From positions 434,001 through 498,000 of the forward strand of contig JAKFFE010000019.1 in NCBI GenBank assembly GCA_036675345.1: DNA of 64,000 bases, in the 5' to 3' direction. A program made the translations under genes and the position numbers. This stretch comes from JALYOC01 sp036675345. GTDB taxonomy: Bacteria > Myxococcota > Myxococcia > Myxococcales > Myxococcaceae. Under the pieces are notes generated by a model. That model searched no databases and was not told the origin of the DNA. It saw only the letters and a program-made list of their open reading frames with translations. Below are positions 1 through 7,696 of the stretch, piece after piece (position 1 is the first letter of the stretch; each line of letters begins with the position of its first letter).

Positions 1-225
1 CAAGAGGCCCCGGAACCAGGCGCGCACGATCCGCACCAGGTCCTTCCAGAAGTAGAGGAACACCGCCGCCACGGTCCCCAGCTGGATCACCGCGGAGTAG
101 GCGGCACCGGGATCCTTCCACCCGAACAGCTCGGGGGCGATCCTCAAATGCGCCGTGGAGCTGATCGGAAGGAACTCCGTCAACCCCTGCACCAACCCAA
201 GAACCACTGCTTCGACCCAGGACAC
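1..225 (-). CDS. uppP: Undecaprenyl-diphosphatase, N-terminal part (runs off window)
   Basis: The N-terminal 75 codons of a BacA/UppP-type integral membrane phosphatase, which recycles undecaprenyl pyrophosphate to the lipid carrier used for peptidoglycan and O-antigen synthesis. The family signature is plain: GLVQGLTEFLPISSTAHL near residues 9-26, followed by the first-loop pattern with IQLGTVAAVFLYFW. The glutamate of the QGLTEFLP motif and the SSTAH segment are the known catalytic elements. The start is a GTG giving MSWVEAVVLG; no ATG lies upstream in frame before the family-typical N terminus. The gene reads out of the window at position 1, so the C-terminal two thirds are not visible. 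Confidence 0.9.
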   Translation of the reverse strand, partial: MSWVEAVVLGLVQGLTEFLPISSTAHLRIAPELFGWKDPGAAYSAVIQLGTVAAVFLYFWKDLVRIVRAWFRGLL

Positions 226-320
226 GCGGGCGATGTAGTCGTGGTCTGCGGGGGGTGCAAGGCCTCAACCACCCGATGGTCCGCCGAAGGTCATCCTCCG
301 GCGGACCCGCGGGGTCACGC

Positions 321-530
321 TCAGGCGGCCATCGCCTTGTGCGTCACCTGCACGCCTCCGGTCCCCACCGACAGCATCGGGCGGGAGATCCACACGCAGT
401 GTCCGCAGTAGCTGGACACCGCGCCCGGGGAGCGGCGGATCTGCAGCGGCCCGCTGCAAAGGGGGCAGCCATCATCGATGTGCAACTCCGTCACGCCCTG
501 CGCCACGTCCACCTCGACCACTTCAATCAT
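321..530 (-). CDS. Small zinc-ribbon-like protein (69 aa)
   Basis: A 69-residue protein with two CxxC pairs (CPLC at residues 22-25, CGHC at 42-45), the spacing of a small zinc ribbon. There is no signal peptide or membrane segment, so it is probably cytoplasmic. The start is well supported: a perfect AAGGAGG Shine-Dalgarno lies 8 nt upstream of the ATG. It sits between uppP and metK on the same strand. Function is unknown; a nucleic-acid-binding or metal-binding accessory role is only inference from the CxxC pairs. Confidence 0.72.
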   Translation of the reverse strand: MIEVVEVDVAQGVTELHIDDGCPLCSGPLQIRRSPGAVSSYCGHCVWISRPMLSVGTGGVQVTHKAMAA

Positions 531-538
531 GCGCCCAA

Positions 539-545
539 CCTCCTT
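539..545 (-). promoter_or_regulatory. Strong Shine-Dalgarno for the 69-aa zinc-ribbon gene
   Basis: On the minus strand this reads AAGGAGG, 8 nt from the ATG ending at 530. It settles the start and supports the reality of this small gene over the ORFs overlapping it on other frames. Confidence 0.75.
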
Positions 546-636
546 CCGCCTTCGTTGTTGCGAAGGTCTAGGAGTAACGCGGATGTGGGCCGTGGCAAGG
601 CAGGGCCCCGAATTGACGAGGTCGCCAGGAAAGGAA

Positions 637-677
637 GCGGCCTCGAATCCTCTCCCAAGGAAGAGGACCGAGGCCGC
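637..677 (-). terminator. Hairpin downstream of metK
   Basis: A 9-bp perfect inverted repeat (GCGGCCTCG at 637-645 against CGAGGCCGC at 669-677) encloses a second 5-bp stem (CCTCT 649-653 / AGAGG 662-666). It lies 26 nt past the metK stop. On the minus strand the distal arm is followed by a pyrimidine-rich TTCCTTTCC run rather than a clean U-tract, so it is a plausible but not textbook intrinsic terminator. Confidence 0.55.
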
Positions 678-703
678 AGGGTCAAGCCGGACCTGGAAGG
701 GGA

Positions 704-1879
704 CTACTCGCCGACGACGCGGAGGTTCCGCCCGCCGACCGCCTCGCGGAGCGCTTCCTTCTTGTCGGTCCGCTCCCAGGTGAAGTCCTTGTCGCTGCGG
801 CCGAAGTGACCGTAGGCGGCGGTCTTCTGGTAGATCGGCCGGAGCAGATCCAGGTGCTCGATGATCTCGCGCGGACGCAGCCCGAACACCTTGCGCACCG
901 CCGAGGCGATCTTCTCCTCGGCGACGGTGGCGGTGCCGAAGGTCTCCACCATCACCGAGACCGGCTCGGCCACGCCGATCGCGTAGGAGACCTGGACCTC
1001 GCAGCGCCTGGCCAGGCCGGCGGCCACCACGTTCTTGGCGATGTAGCGGCCCATGTACGCGGCCGAGCGGTCCACCTTGGAGGGGTCCTTGCCGGAGAAG
1101 GCGCCGCCGCCGTGACGGCCCATGCCGCCGTAGGTGTCGACGATGATCTTCCGGCCGGTGAGACCGGAGTCACCCATCGGTCCACCGATCACGAACCGCC
1201 CGGTGGGGTTGATGTAGAACTTGGTCTTCTTGTCCACCAGCTTCTTGGGCAGCGCCTTGACGATCACGTCCTCCATGATCGTCTCGTGCAGCTTCTTGTT
1301 GGAGACGCTGTCCGCGTGCTGGGTGGAGACCACCACCGCGTCGATCCGGACCGGCTTGCCGTCCTTGTACTCCACGGTCACCTGGCTCTTGCCGTCCGGG
1401 CGCAGCCAGTCGTGGGACTTGCGGCGCACGTCCGCCAGGCGCTTGGTCAGCGCGTGGGCGTAGGTGATCGGAGCGGGCATCAGCTCCGGGGTCTCGTCGC
1501 AGGCGAACCCGAACATCATTCCCTGGTCGCCGGCGCCCTGGTCCCGCTTGTTGTCCACGCCGCGGGCGATGTCCTGGGACTGTCCTTCGATGGCCACCAT
1601 CACCCCACAGGTGTGGCCGTCGTAGCCCATCGCGCTGTCGGTGTAGCCAATCTTGGTGATGGTGTTGCGGACGATCCGGGGGATGTCCACGTAGCAGTTG
1701 GTGGTGACCTCGCCGGCCACGATGGCCAGACCGGTCTTGACCAGGGTCTCCACCGCGATCCGCGCCTGCTTGTCCTGCGCGATGATGGCGTCCACCACCC
1801 CGTCGGAGATCTGGTCGGCGATCTTGTCCGGATGACCCTCGGTCACGGACTCGGAGGTGAAGAGATAGTCTTTCGGCAT
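704..1879 (-). CDS. metK: S-adenosylmethionine synthetase
   Basis: Makes S-adenosylmethionine from methionine and ATP in the cytosol; 391 residues, normal family length. Diagnostic segments are visible: the N-terminal FTSESVTEGHPDKIADQISD, the signature GAGDQGMMFGFA, and the phosphate-binding GGGAFSGKDPSKVDRSAAY. The start at ATG 1879 gives the conserved MPKDYLFTSESV N terminus and is preceded by AAGGAA; the 31-residue upstream extension of the open frame has no family counterpart. The 192-nt gap to the divergent MlaC-like gene must hold its promoter. I could not recognise a SAM or SAH riboswitch there. Confidence 0.97.
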   Translation of the reverse strand: MPKDYLFTSESVTEGHPDKIADQISDGVVDAIIAQDKQARIAVETLVKTGLAIVAGEVTTNCYVDIPRIVRNTITKIGYTDSAMGYDGHTCGVMVAIEGQSQDIARGVDNKRDQGAGDQGMMFGFACDETPELMPAPITYAHALTKRLADVRRKSHDWLRPDGKSQVTVEYKDGKPVRIDAVVVSTQHADSVSNKKLHETIMEDVIVKALPKKLVDKKTKFYINPTGRFVIGGPMGDSGLTGRKIIVDTYGGMGRHGGGAFSGKDPSKVDRSAAYMGRYIAKNVVAAGLARRCEVQVSYAIGVAEPVSVMVETFGTATVAEEKIASAVRKVFGLRPREIIEHLDLLRPIYQKTAAYGHFGRSDKDFTWERTDKKEALREAVGGRNLRVVGE

Positions 1880-2071
1880 TGCGGTTCCTTGCTTCGTCAG
1901 AGCCGGTGCGGCGGCTCGTAAGGGGCGGGCACAGTAGAAACTGCACCCGACAGTGTCAAACCCTCGAAACAACGATACCCATCCGGGACTTTCCCGCCCT
2001 GAATTTGCTGTTCCGCATCGCGTCAGCCCTATACACGCAGCCCGCTTTCAGCCCTGAAGGAGCCTCCCCGT

Positions 2072-2650
2072 ATGACCCGTTCGCTTCGCCTCTCCGCCTG
2101 CCTGGTCGCCGCGCTGGCGACCCTCCCCGCGCTCGCCGCGGACGCGCCCGACAAGGGCGTGATCAAGCCGGTCAAGCTGGTGATCGAGTACGTCCGCCAG
2201 TCCAAGGACGACAAGGCCGTCGCGCAGTTCGCCAACGAAGAGCAGGGCAAGCTGTTGCTGGGTGAGGAGTGGGCCAAGGGAACCCCCGCCCAGCGCAAGG
2301 AGTTCACCCAGCTGTTCAACACCCTCTTCAAGCAGATGGCCTTCCCCAAGATCCGGGAGAACTTCAAGCACCTGGACGCGGTGAACTACGGGGCCACCCA
2401 GGTCACCGGGGGAGCGGCCACCGCCGACTCGCTGATCGTGATCGATCACCCGGTGAAGAAGCAGGAGCTCAAGCTCAAGTTCGCGCTCACCAAGGAGGGC
2501 GCCGCCTGGAAGGTGGTGGACGTGAAGGTCCTGGGGGACTCCATGCTCACCGGCATCCGCGAGGACCAGATCAAGCCGATCATGGCCAACGGGGGCTGGA
2601 ACAACCTGCTGACGCTGATGCGCAGCAAGGCCAAGGAAGTCTCCAAGTAG
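2072..2650 (+). CDS. MlaC/Ttg2D/HpnM-family periplasmic lipid-binding protein
   Basis: 192 residues with a Sec signal peptide ending at LPALAADA (about residue 22). The body matches the MlaC/Ttg2 family pattern: helical N-terminal half with an EFTQLFNTLFKQMAF-like segment, then beta strands ending in WKVVDVKVLGDSM and the tail WNNLLTLMRSKAKE. MlaC ferries phospholipids across the periplasm between outer- and inner-membrane Mla complexes; HpnM is the relative in hopanoid clusters. No mlaABDE genes are nearby; an RND/MMPL exporter lies 1.1 kb downstream on the same strand, resembling the HpnM-HpnN pairing. The cargo cannot be told from sequence. Confidence 0.85.
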   Translation: MTRSLRLSACLVAALATLPALAADAPDKGVIKPVKLVIEYVRQSKDDKAVAQFANEEQGKLLLGEEWAKGTPAQRKEFTQLFNTLFKQMAFPKIRENFKHLDAVNYGATQVTGGAATADSLIVIDHPVKKQELKLKFALTKEGAAWKVVDVKVLGDSMLTGIREDQIKPIMANGGWNNLLTLMRSKAKEVSK

Positions 2651-2709
2651 CTGTCGCCGGCAGTGCCTGACCGGGCCGGAGCTGGGGGTTGGGCCTTGGG
2701 ATCTTCACA

Positions 2710-3741
2710 ATGACTTCGCCCGGGCTTCAGCGGCTGCTCGCCGAGATGGCTGAGCAGCCGCAGGTGGTCCGCCGGGTGCTGGAGCAACAGCGCTCCGCTG
2801 CCCGGCGCCTGGCTCCGCTGCTCTCGAGCGCCTCGGCGGTCGTCCTGGTGGCGCGGGGCAGCTCCGACCACGCCGCGGTCTATGGCCGCTACCTGTTCGA
2901 GACCCGGAACCGGCTGCTGACCTCGCTGGCGGCGCCCTCCACGGTCACCCTCTATGGTGCGGGACCGCGGCTGGGCGACACGGTGGTGATCGCCGTCTCC
3001 CAATCCGGTCAGGGCGAGGATGTGGTCGCCTACGTCCAGGAGGCGCGTCGCCAGGGCGCGGTCACCGTGGCCCTGGTCAATGATCCGGCCTCACCGCTGG
3101 CCCGCGCTGCGGGAGAGGTGCTGGACCTGGCCGCCGGTCCGGAGGTCTCGGTGCCGGCCACCAAGACGGTGACCGCGCAGCTGGCGGCCTTCGCCCTCCT
3201 CTCCTTCGAGCTGAGCGGCGAGGATCCGCTCGGCCCCTTCGAGGCCGCCGCCCAGGCGATCACCCGGGCGTTGGCCCTCCGGGACGAGGCCCGCGCGCTG
3301 GCGCAGTCCCTCTCCCCCAGCGCGGCGATCTCGGTGATTGGTCGGGGGCTGGCCTATCCGGTGGCGCTGGAGCTGGCGCTCAAGTTCAAGGAGACCAGCG
3401 ACACCCGCGCCGAGGCCTTCTCCGCCGCCGACTTCCAGCACGGGCCAATCGCGCTGCTGGATCGCGATCACCCGGCGCTGGTCCTGGATCTGGGCGGCCG
3501 GACCTCCGCGCCCGCCCGTCAGTTGATGCAGCTGGCCCAGGTCCGGGGAGCGCCCACCCACCTGCTCAGCGTCGGCCCCCAGGGCGCCGGAGACCTGTCC
3601 CTGAGCGTGGAAGTCCATGAAGCCCTGCTTCCCCTGGTGGGGTTGGTGCTGGGGCAGGTGCTGGCGGTGGAGCTGGCCCTGGCCAAGGGGCTGGACCCCT
3701 CGGCGCCCGCGGGGCTGACCAAGGTCACCAGCACCCGCTAG
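2710..3741 (+). CDS. SIS-domain sugar isomerase/deaminase-like protein (GlmS C-terminal/AgaS type)
   Basis: 343 residues made of two SIS domains as in the isomerase half of GlmS. The first carries the phosphosugar-binding ARGSSDHAA and the serine-rich AVSQSGQGEDV; the second has IGRGLAYPVALELALKFKETS and the AEAFSAADFQHGPIAL stretch typical of the family. No glutaminase domain is present, so it is not a complete GlmS. It could isomerise, deaminate or sense an amino-sugar phosphate. ATG 2710 was chosen because it gives the family-like N terminus (SPGLQRLLAEMAEQPQVVRRVL); a TTG at 2689 is an alternative. It lies 59 nt after the MlaC-like gene and is probably co-transcribed with it. Confidence 0.82.
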   Translation: MTSPGLQRLLAEMAEQPQVVRRVLEQQRSAARRLAPLLSSASAVVLVARGSSDHAAVYGRYLFETRNRLLTSLAAPSTVTLYGAGPRLGDTVVIAVSQSGQGEDVVAYVQEARRQGAVTVALVNDPASPLARAAGEVLDLAAGPEVSVPATKTVTAQLAAFALLSFELSGEDPLGPFEAAAQAITRALALRDEARALAQSLSPSAAISVIGRGLAYPVALELALKFKETSDTRAEAFSAADFQHGPIALLDRDHPALVLDLGGRTSAPARQLMQLAQVRGAPTHLLSVGPQGAGDLSLSVEVHEALLPLVGLVLGQVLAVELALAKGLDPSAPAGLTKVTSTR

Positions 3742-3795
3742 GCCCCGCCCAAAGGACTGCAAACGCAGCCTCCCTCATGTAGGGTCCGCCGCCAC

Positions 3796-6357
3796 ATGAG
3801 CCTGACCCAACGAGTCGCCACCGCGTACGCCAACGCCGTCGTGAAGAGGCCCGGGACCTTCCTGCTGGCCTTGATTGTACTGGCCCTGGCCTCTGGCTTC
3901 GCCTCCTCCAAGCTGAGCATCAACTCCAACCAGCTGGACCTGATCTCCCAGGACCTGCAGGAGGTCAAAGACGTCAAGCGGGTGATCGACATCACCGGTG
4001 GCGCCGGCTACCTGATCGTCGCCCTGCGCTCGGAGGATGAGGCGCAGATGAAGAAGGTCGCCGACGACATGGCGGCGATGATGGAGGCGGACAAGCAGAA
4101 CGTCCGCTACGTCACCTACAAGCTGCCGGTGGAGTTCATCCAGCAGAACATGGTCCTGTTCGTGAAGACCGAGGACCTGGCGGAGGTGAAGAAGCGGGTC
4201 ACCGCCTACCTCAAGGATCAGCTGCGGCGGAACAACCCCTTCTTCATCGAGATCCAGAAGACCGAGCCGGTCAAGCTGGACGTCCAGGACATCGTCGACA
4301 AGTACAGCAAGGTCGCGTCCCGCACCATCCTCGACGACTACAACATCTCCGACGACAAGAAGATGTTGCTGCTGCTGGTCAAGCCGATGTGGGACTCCAA
4401 CGAGTTGGAGAAGACCGGCGCCTACGTGGAGAGGCTGCACCAGGACCTGGCCGCCTACGGGCAGAAGTCGGGGATCAAGCTGGTGGAGGACTACGCGCTG
4501 ATGGGCAAGACCGGCACCGTGGCCTACGGCTTCACCGGCTCCTACAAGCTGACGCTGGACGACTCCACCGCGATCGCCAAGTCGCTGCAGCCGACCACCC
4601 TGCTCTCCTTCGCCTCCATCCTGCTGATCACCCTGATCTTCTTCCGCAAGGTGGCCCCGACCCTGATCGTGCTCTCCGGGATGGTGCTGGGGACGCTGCT
4701 CACCATGGGGTTCACCTACGTCACCATCGGCACCCTGAACATGGTGACCTCGATGCTGGCCGGAATCCTGATGGGGCTGGGGGTGGACTTCGGCTACCAC
4801 TTCATCTTCCGGGCCCGCATCGAGCTGGGGCTGGGCAAGCGCTACGACGTCGCCATCCGGGACGCGATCGTCAACGCCGGCACCCCGGCCTTCATCTCCG
4901 CGGTGGCCACCTCCGGCGCCTTCTTCGTGCTGCTGGTCTCGGAGTTCGCCGGCTTCTCCCAGTTCGGCCTGCTGGCCGGCTTCGGCACCCTGCTGATCGG
5001 ACTGACCATCTTCACCTGGTCCCCGGCGCTGCTGGTGATGCTGGGCCGCCGCAACCCGGAGCTGCCCGCCCGTTGGATCGGGGTCACCCGACCGCTGGCC
5101 GCCGTTCCCGGCGCCGCCGAGCCGCGGATCCCCAACCCCAAGGGGGTGATCGCCGCCTGCATCACGGTGGTGGCGCTGCTGTTGGCCTTCGCCATCCCCT
5201 GGACCGACTACGAGATCCCCAAGGACCACAACCCCACCATCTGGGAGCGGTTCAAGGCCGGGGTGCGCTTCAACTACAACACCCGCGCCCTGATGCCCGA
5301 GGACCAGTACTCGGTGATCCTCAACGATGAGATCAACGAGCGGTTCAACATCGCCGCCGACCCGATCGCGGTCTACTCGCGCAACCTGGACGAGGCGAAG
5401 GTGGTCTACGACCACATCACCCAGCACAAGGACCGGTACCCCACCGTGAACCAGGTGGTGGGCGTCTACACCTTCGTGCCCCCGGCGGAGACCGCCGCCG
5501 CCAACGCCAAGATCCTGGCGGAGTGGCAGGAGGAGCTGAAGGAGATCGATCCCGCCTCGCTGCCGCCGGAGATGCAGGAGAAGGCGCAGCTGTTCATGAA
5601 GATCCTCCAGGCGCGGCCCTTCGACGTCACCGGGGTGCCGGACATCTACGCCCAGCAGTTCCGGAACCTCCCGGAGACCCGGCCGGAGAACCACGGCTAT
5701 CTGACCCTGCTCTACCCGTCCGGCGACCTGTGGAACGGCAAGAACGTGATCGAGTTCGCCGAGCAGACCAAGGTGATCAAGACCGACCAGGGCGAGTTCC
5801 GCGCCGCCGGACTGCCGATCCTCTACGCCAAGCTGGCGCAGATCGTCCTGGCCGACGCCAACAAGTTCATGGTGCTGACCGTGCTCTGGCTGCTCTTGGT
5901 GCTGCTGCTGGACTTCCGCAACGTCAAGCTGGCGATGGCCTCGCTGCTCCCGCTCAGCCTGGGGGTGGGGGTGATGCTGGGCTTCTTCGCCCTGATCAAC
6001 GAGCGGCTGAACTTCATGAACATCGTGGTGCTGCCAATCGTGCTCGGGTACGGGGTCAGCCACGGGGTGTACCTGCTGCACCGCTACCTGGAGGGCACCT
6101 CCCCGGTGGTGGCGCTGAGGTCGGTGGGCGCGGCGGTGGCCTCCTCCACCCTGACCACGGTGGCCGGCTTCGGCTCGCTGCTGGTGGCCAGCCACAACGG
6201 CCTCAAGTCGATGGGCCTGCTGGCGGTGGTGGGGCTGATCAGCACCCTGGCGGTGTCCTTCACCCTGCTGGCCGCGGTGCTGCAGCTGATGCACGACAAG
6301 CGGGTGCGGGAGGGCAAGCTGCCCGTGCCCGCCCCCCAGCCCCTGGAGAACGCATGA
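3796..6357 (+). CDS. RND/MMPL-family exporter (HpnN-like)
   Basis: 853 residues with the RND superfamily layout: one N-terminal membrane helix (about residues 20-38), a large periplasmic domain, a block of five to six helices (about 260-430), a second periplasmic domain and a second helix block (about 690-835). The intramembrane GVDFGYHFIFRARIE and its counterpart GYGVSHGVYLLHRYLE are the MMPL/HpnN-type paired motifs. Such pumps use the proton gradient to move lipids or hydrophobic molecules to the cell envelope. Presence with an MlaC/HpnM-like gene suggests lipid export, but no hopanoid biosynthesis genes are seen. Its stop overlaps the next start (ATGA). Confidence 0.88.
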   Translation: MSLTQRVATAYANAVVKRPGTFLLALIVLALASGFASSKLSINSNQLDLISQDLQEVKDVKRVIDITGGAGYLIVALRSEDEAQMKKVADDMAAMMEADKQNVRYVTYKLPVEFIQQNMVLFVKTEDLAEVKKRVTAYLKDQLRRNNPFFIEIQKTEPVKLDVQDIVDKYSKVASRTILDDYNISDDKKMLLLLVKPMWDSNELEKTGAYVERLHQDLAAYGQKSGIKLVEDYALMGKTGTVAYGFTGSYKLTLDDSTAIAKSLQPTTLLSFASILLITLIFFRKVAPTLIVLSGMVLGTLLTMGFTYVTIGTLNMVTSMLAGILMGLGVDFGYHFIFRARIELGLGKRYDVAIRDAIVNAGTPAFISAVATSGAFFVLLVSEFAGFSQFGLLAGFGTLLIGLTIFTWSPALLVMLGRRNPELPARWIGVTRPLAAVPGAAEPRIPNPKGVIAACITVVALLLAFAIPWTDYEIPKDHNPTIWERFKAGVRFNYNTRALMPEDQYSVILNDEINERFNIAADPIAVYSRNLDEAKVVYDHITQHKDRYPTVNQVVGVYTFVPPAETAAANAKILAEWQEELKEIDPASLPPEMQEKAQLFMKILQARPFDVTGVPDIYAQQFRNLPETRPENHGYLTLLYPSGDLWNGKNVIEFAEQTKVIKTDQGEFRAAGLPILYAKLAQIVLADANKFMVLTVLWLLLVLLLDFRNVKLAMASLLPLSLGVGVMLGFFALINERLNFMNIVVLPIVLGYGVSHGVYLLHRYLEGTSPVVALRSVGAAVASSTLTTVAGFGSLLVASHNGLKSMGLLAVVGLISTLAVSFTLLAAVLQLMHDKRVREGKLPVPAPQPLENA

Positions 6358-6986
6358 ACCGCGCGCTGGTGATCCCCGTTGCCCTCCTCGTCCTCTCCGG
6401 CTGCGCCTCGGTGGTCCGCTCCACCCAGCTGCGTCCGGACTACGAGACCACCGACAAGACCCGGACCACCCGGGTGGTGATCGTGGTCCAGCCGGAGCCG
6501 GGGCAGAAGCCGAAGGTGGCCCAGCTGTGGGCGCTGATGGCCCGCCGCTACGTGCACCTCAAGCGTCAGTACATTGTCAAGGCGGCCACCACCTCCGCCG
6601 AGCCGGCCTCGGCGCTGCAGGCCCAGCAGCTGTGCGCCTCCACCCTGGCCACCCTGGAAGAGGGGGAGAAGCTGGAGGGGGTGCTGTGGCTGGAGCCCAC
6701 CCGCCTGGACGGCAACGCCGAGGGCACCGAGTTCGTGGCCGGAGCGAAGGGCAAGCTCTTGCGCTGCTCGGACGGGGAACAGGTCTGGTCCGCCGAGGGC
6801 GAGGGCAGCTGGCGCGCCGGAGATCAGGACACCCTGCAGCAGTCCTGGAACTACGCCGCCGAGCTGGGCGCCGAGGTTGGTCCCTACGTGGCGCCCACCT
6901 GGGGCTTGCTGCGGCCGATCCTGGACACCCTCCCGGAGGTGGTGCTGGACGAGGCCGCCCAGGAAGAGAAGGTCCTGGCGGAGTAG
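6354..6986 (+). CDS. Putative lipoprotein coupled to the RND exporter
   Basis: 210 residues starting at an ATG that overlaps the exporter stop codon, so translation is probably coupled. The N terminus is a lipoprotein signal (VALLVLSGCASV; lipobox LSGC, Cys near residue 17). The rest is soluble, with no recognised domain. A likely outer-membrane or periplasmic partner of the exporter, inferred only from the overlap. Confidence 0.78.
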   Translation: MNRALVIPVALLVLSGCASVVRSTQLRPDYETTDKTRTTRVVIVVQPEPGQKPKVAQLWALMARRYVHLKRQYIVKAATTSAEPASALQAQQLCASTLATLEEGEKLEGVLWLEPTRLDGNAEGTEFVAGAKGKLLRCSDGEQVWSAEGEGSWRAGDQDTLQQSWNYAAELGAEVGPYVAPTWGLLRPILDTLPEVVLDEAAQEEKVLAE

Positions 6987-6991
6987 CGGCC

Positions 6992-7285
6992 ATGGCCACC
7001 CACGAGTGCACCCGCTGCGGCGCCTGTTGCGTGGCGCCGGACATCGCCGCCCTGGACAAGCCGCTGGGGCTGCGCTGCCCGCATCTGGGCCCGGACAACC
7101 TGTGCACCGTCTACGACCGGCGCCCGGACGTGTGCCGCTCCTACACCGCGGACCAGCTGTGCGAGACGATCGCCGCCGACACCCTGGATGAGCGGGTGGC
7201 CAAGTACCTGGACCTGTTCGGACTGCGCGAGGAGGCCCAGCGCAACCGGCTGTTCACCTCGATGAGGGAAGCAAGGAAGCCATGA
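6992..7285 (+). CDS. YkgJ-type cysteine-cluster protein
   Basis: 97 residues with the YkgJ/CxxCxxCC pattern: CTRCGACC at residues 6-13, a further Cys in LRCPHL, and CTVYDRRPDVCRSY. These cysteines are thought to bind zinc or an iron-sulfur cluster in this family. The ATG lies 5 nt after the preceding stop, whose end (GGAG) supplies the ribosome-binding site. The final codon overlaps the following gene as ATGA. The biochemical role of the family is not established. Confidence 0.85.
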   Translation: MATHECTRCGACCVAPDIAALDKPLGLRCPHLGPDNLCTVYDRRPDVCRSYTADQLCETIAADTLDERVAKYLDLFGLREEAQRNRLFTSMREARKP

Positions 7286-7644
7286 CCCCCCAAGAGAACC
7301 AAGCCATCGCCGAAGCCTGGATGAAGGCCTTCAACGCCCACGACGTGGACGCGCTGGTGGCGCTGTACGCCGACGACGCCACCCACACCTCGCCCAAGAT
7401 CCGCGCTCTGCACCCGGAGACTGCGGGCCTGCTGGTGGGCAAGGCCGCGCTCACCCGCTGGTGGAAGGACGCCAACGCCCGCCTCCCCGGGCTGCGCTAC
7501 CAGGCGGTGGCCTACACCGCCGATGCGCAGCGGGTGTTCATGGAGTACCTGCGCCACGCCCCCAACGAGGCCTCGCTGCCGGTGGCCGAGGTGCTGGAGA
7601 TCCGCGAGGGGAAGATCGTCGCCTCGCGCGTCTACCACGGGTAG
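7282..7644 (+). CDS. SnoaL-like/NTF2-superfamily protein
   Basis: 120 residues of the small alpha-plus-beta cone fold. The helix EAWMKAFNAHDVDALVALYADDATHTSP is the hallmark opening, and the end is VAEVLEIREGKIVASRVYHG. Family members are isomerases, hydrolases or simple ligand-binding proteins, and the ligand cannot be inferred. It starts inside the stop of the cysteine-cluster gene and is the last member of the run of tightly packed plus-strand genes. Confidence 0.85.
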   Translation: MTPQENQAIAEAWMKAFNAHDVDALVALYADDATHTSPKIRALHPETAGLLVGKAALTRWWKDANARLPGLRYQAVAYTADAQRVFMEYLRHAPNEASLPVAEVLEIREGKIVASRVYHG

Positions 7645-7696
7645 CCGCCCGCAAAAGGCCTCCCCGCCGCAGGGGCGTCGTCTATCGTCCGCCGCC

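Noticed and set aside
1880..2071. SAM or SAH riboswitch upstream of metK
   Set aside because: No recognisable conserved core; only a normal-looking leader with AAGGAA was seen.
3775..6294. Long minus-strand open frame (839 codons) opposite the RND exporter
   Set aside because: His/Gly/Gln-rich, no motif, no ribosome-binding site; a shadow produced by high GC opposite a clear membrane protein.
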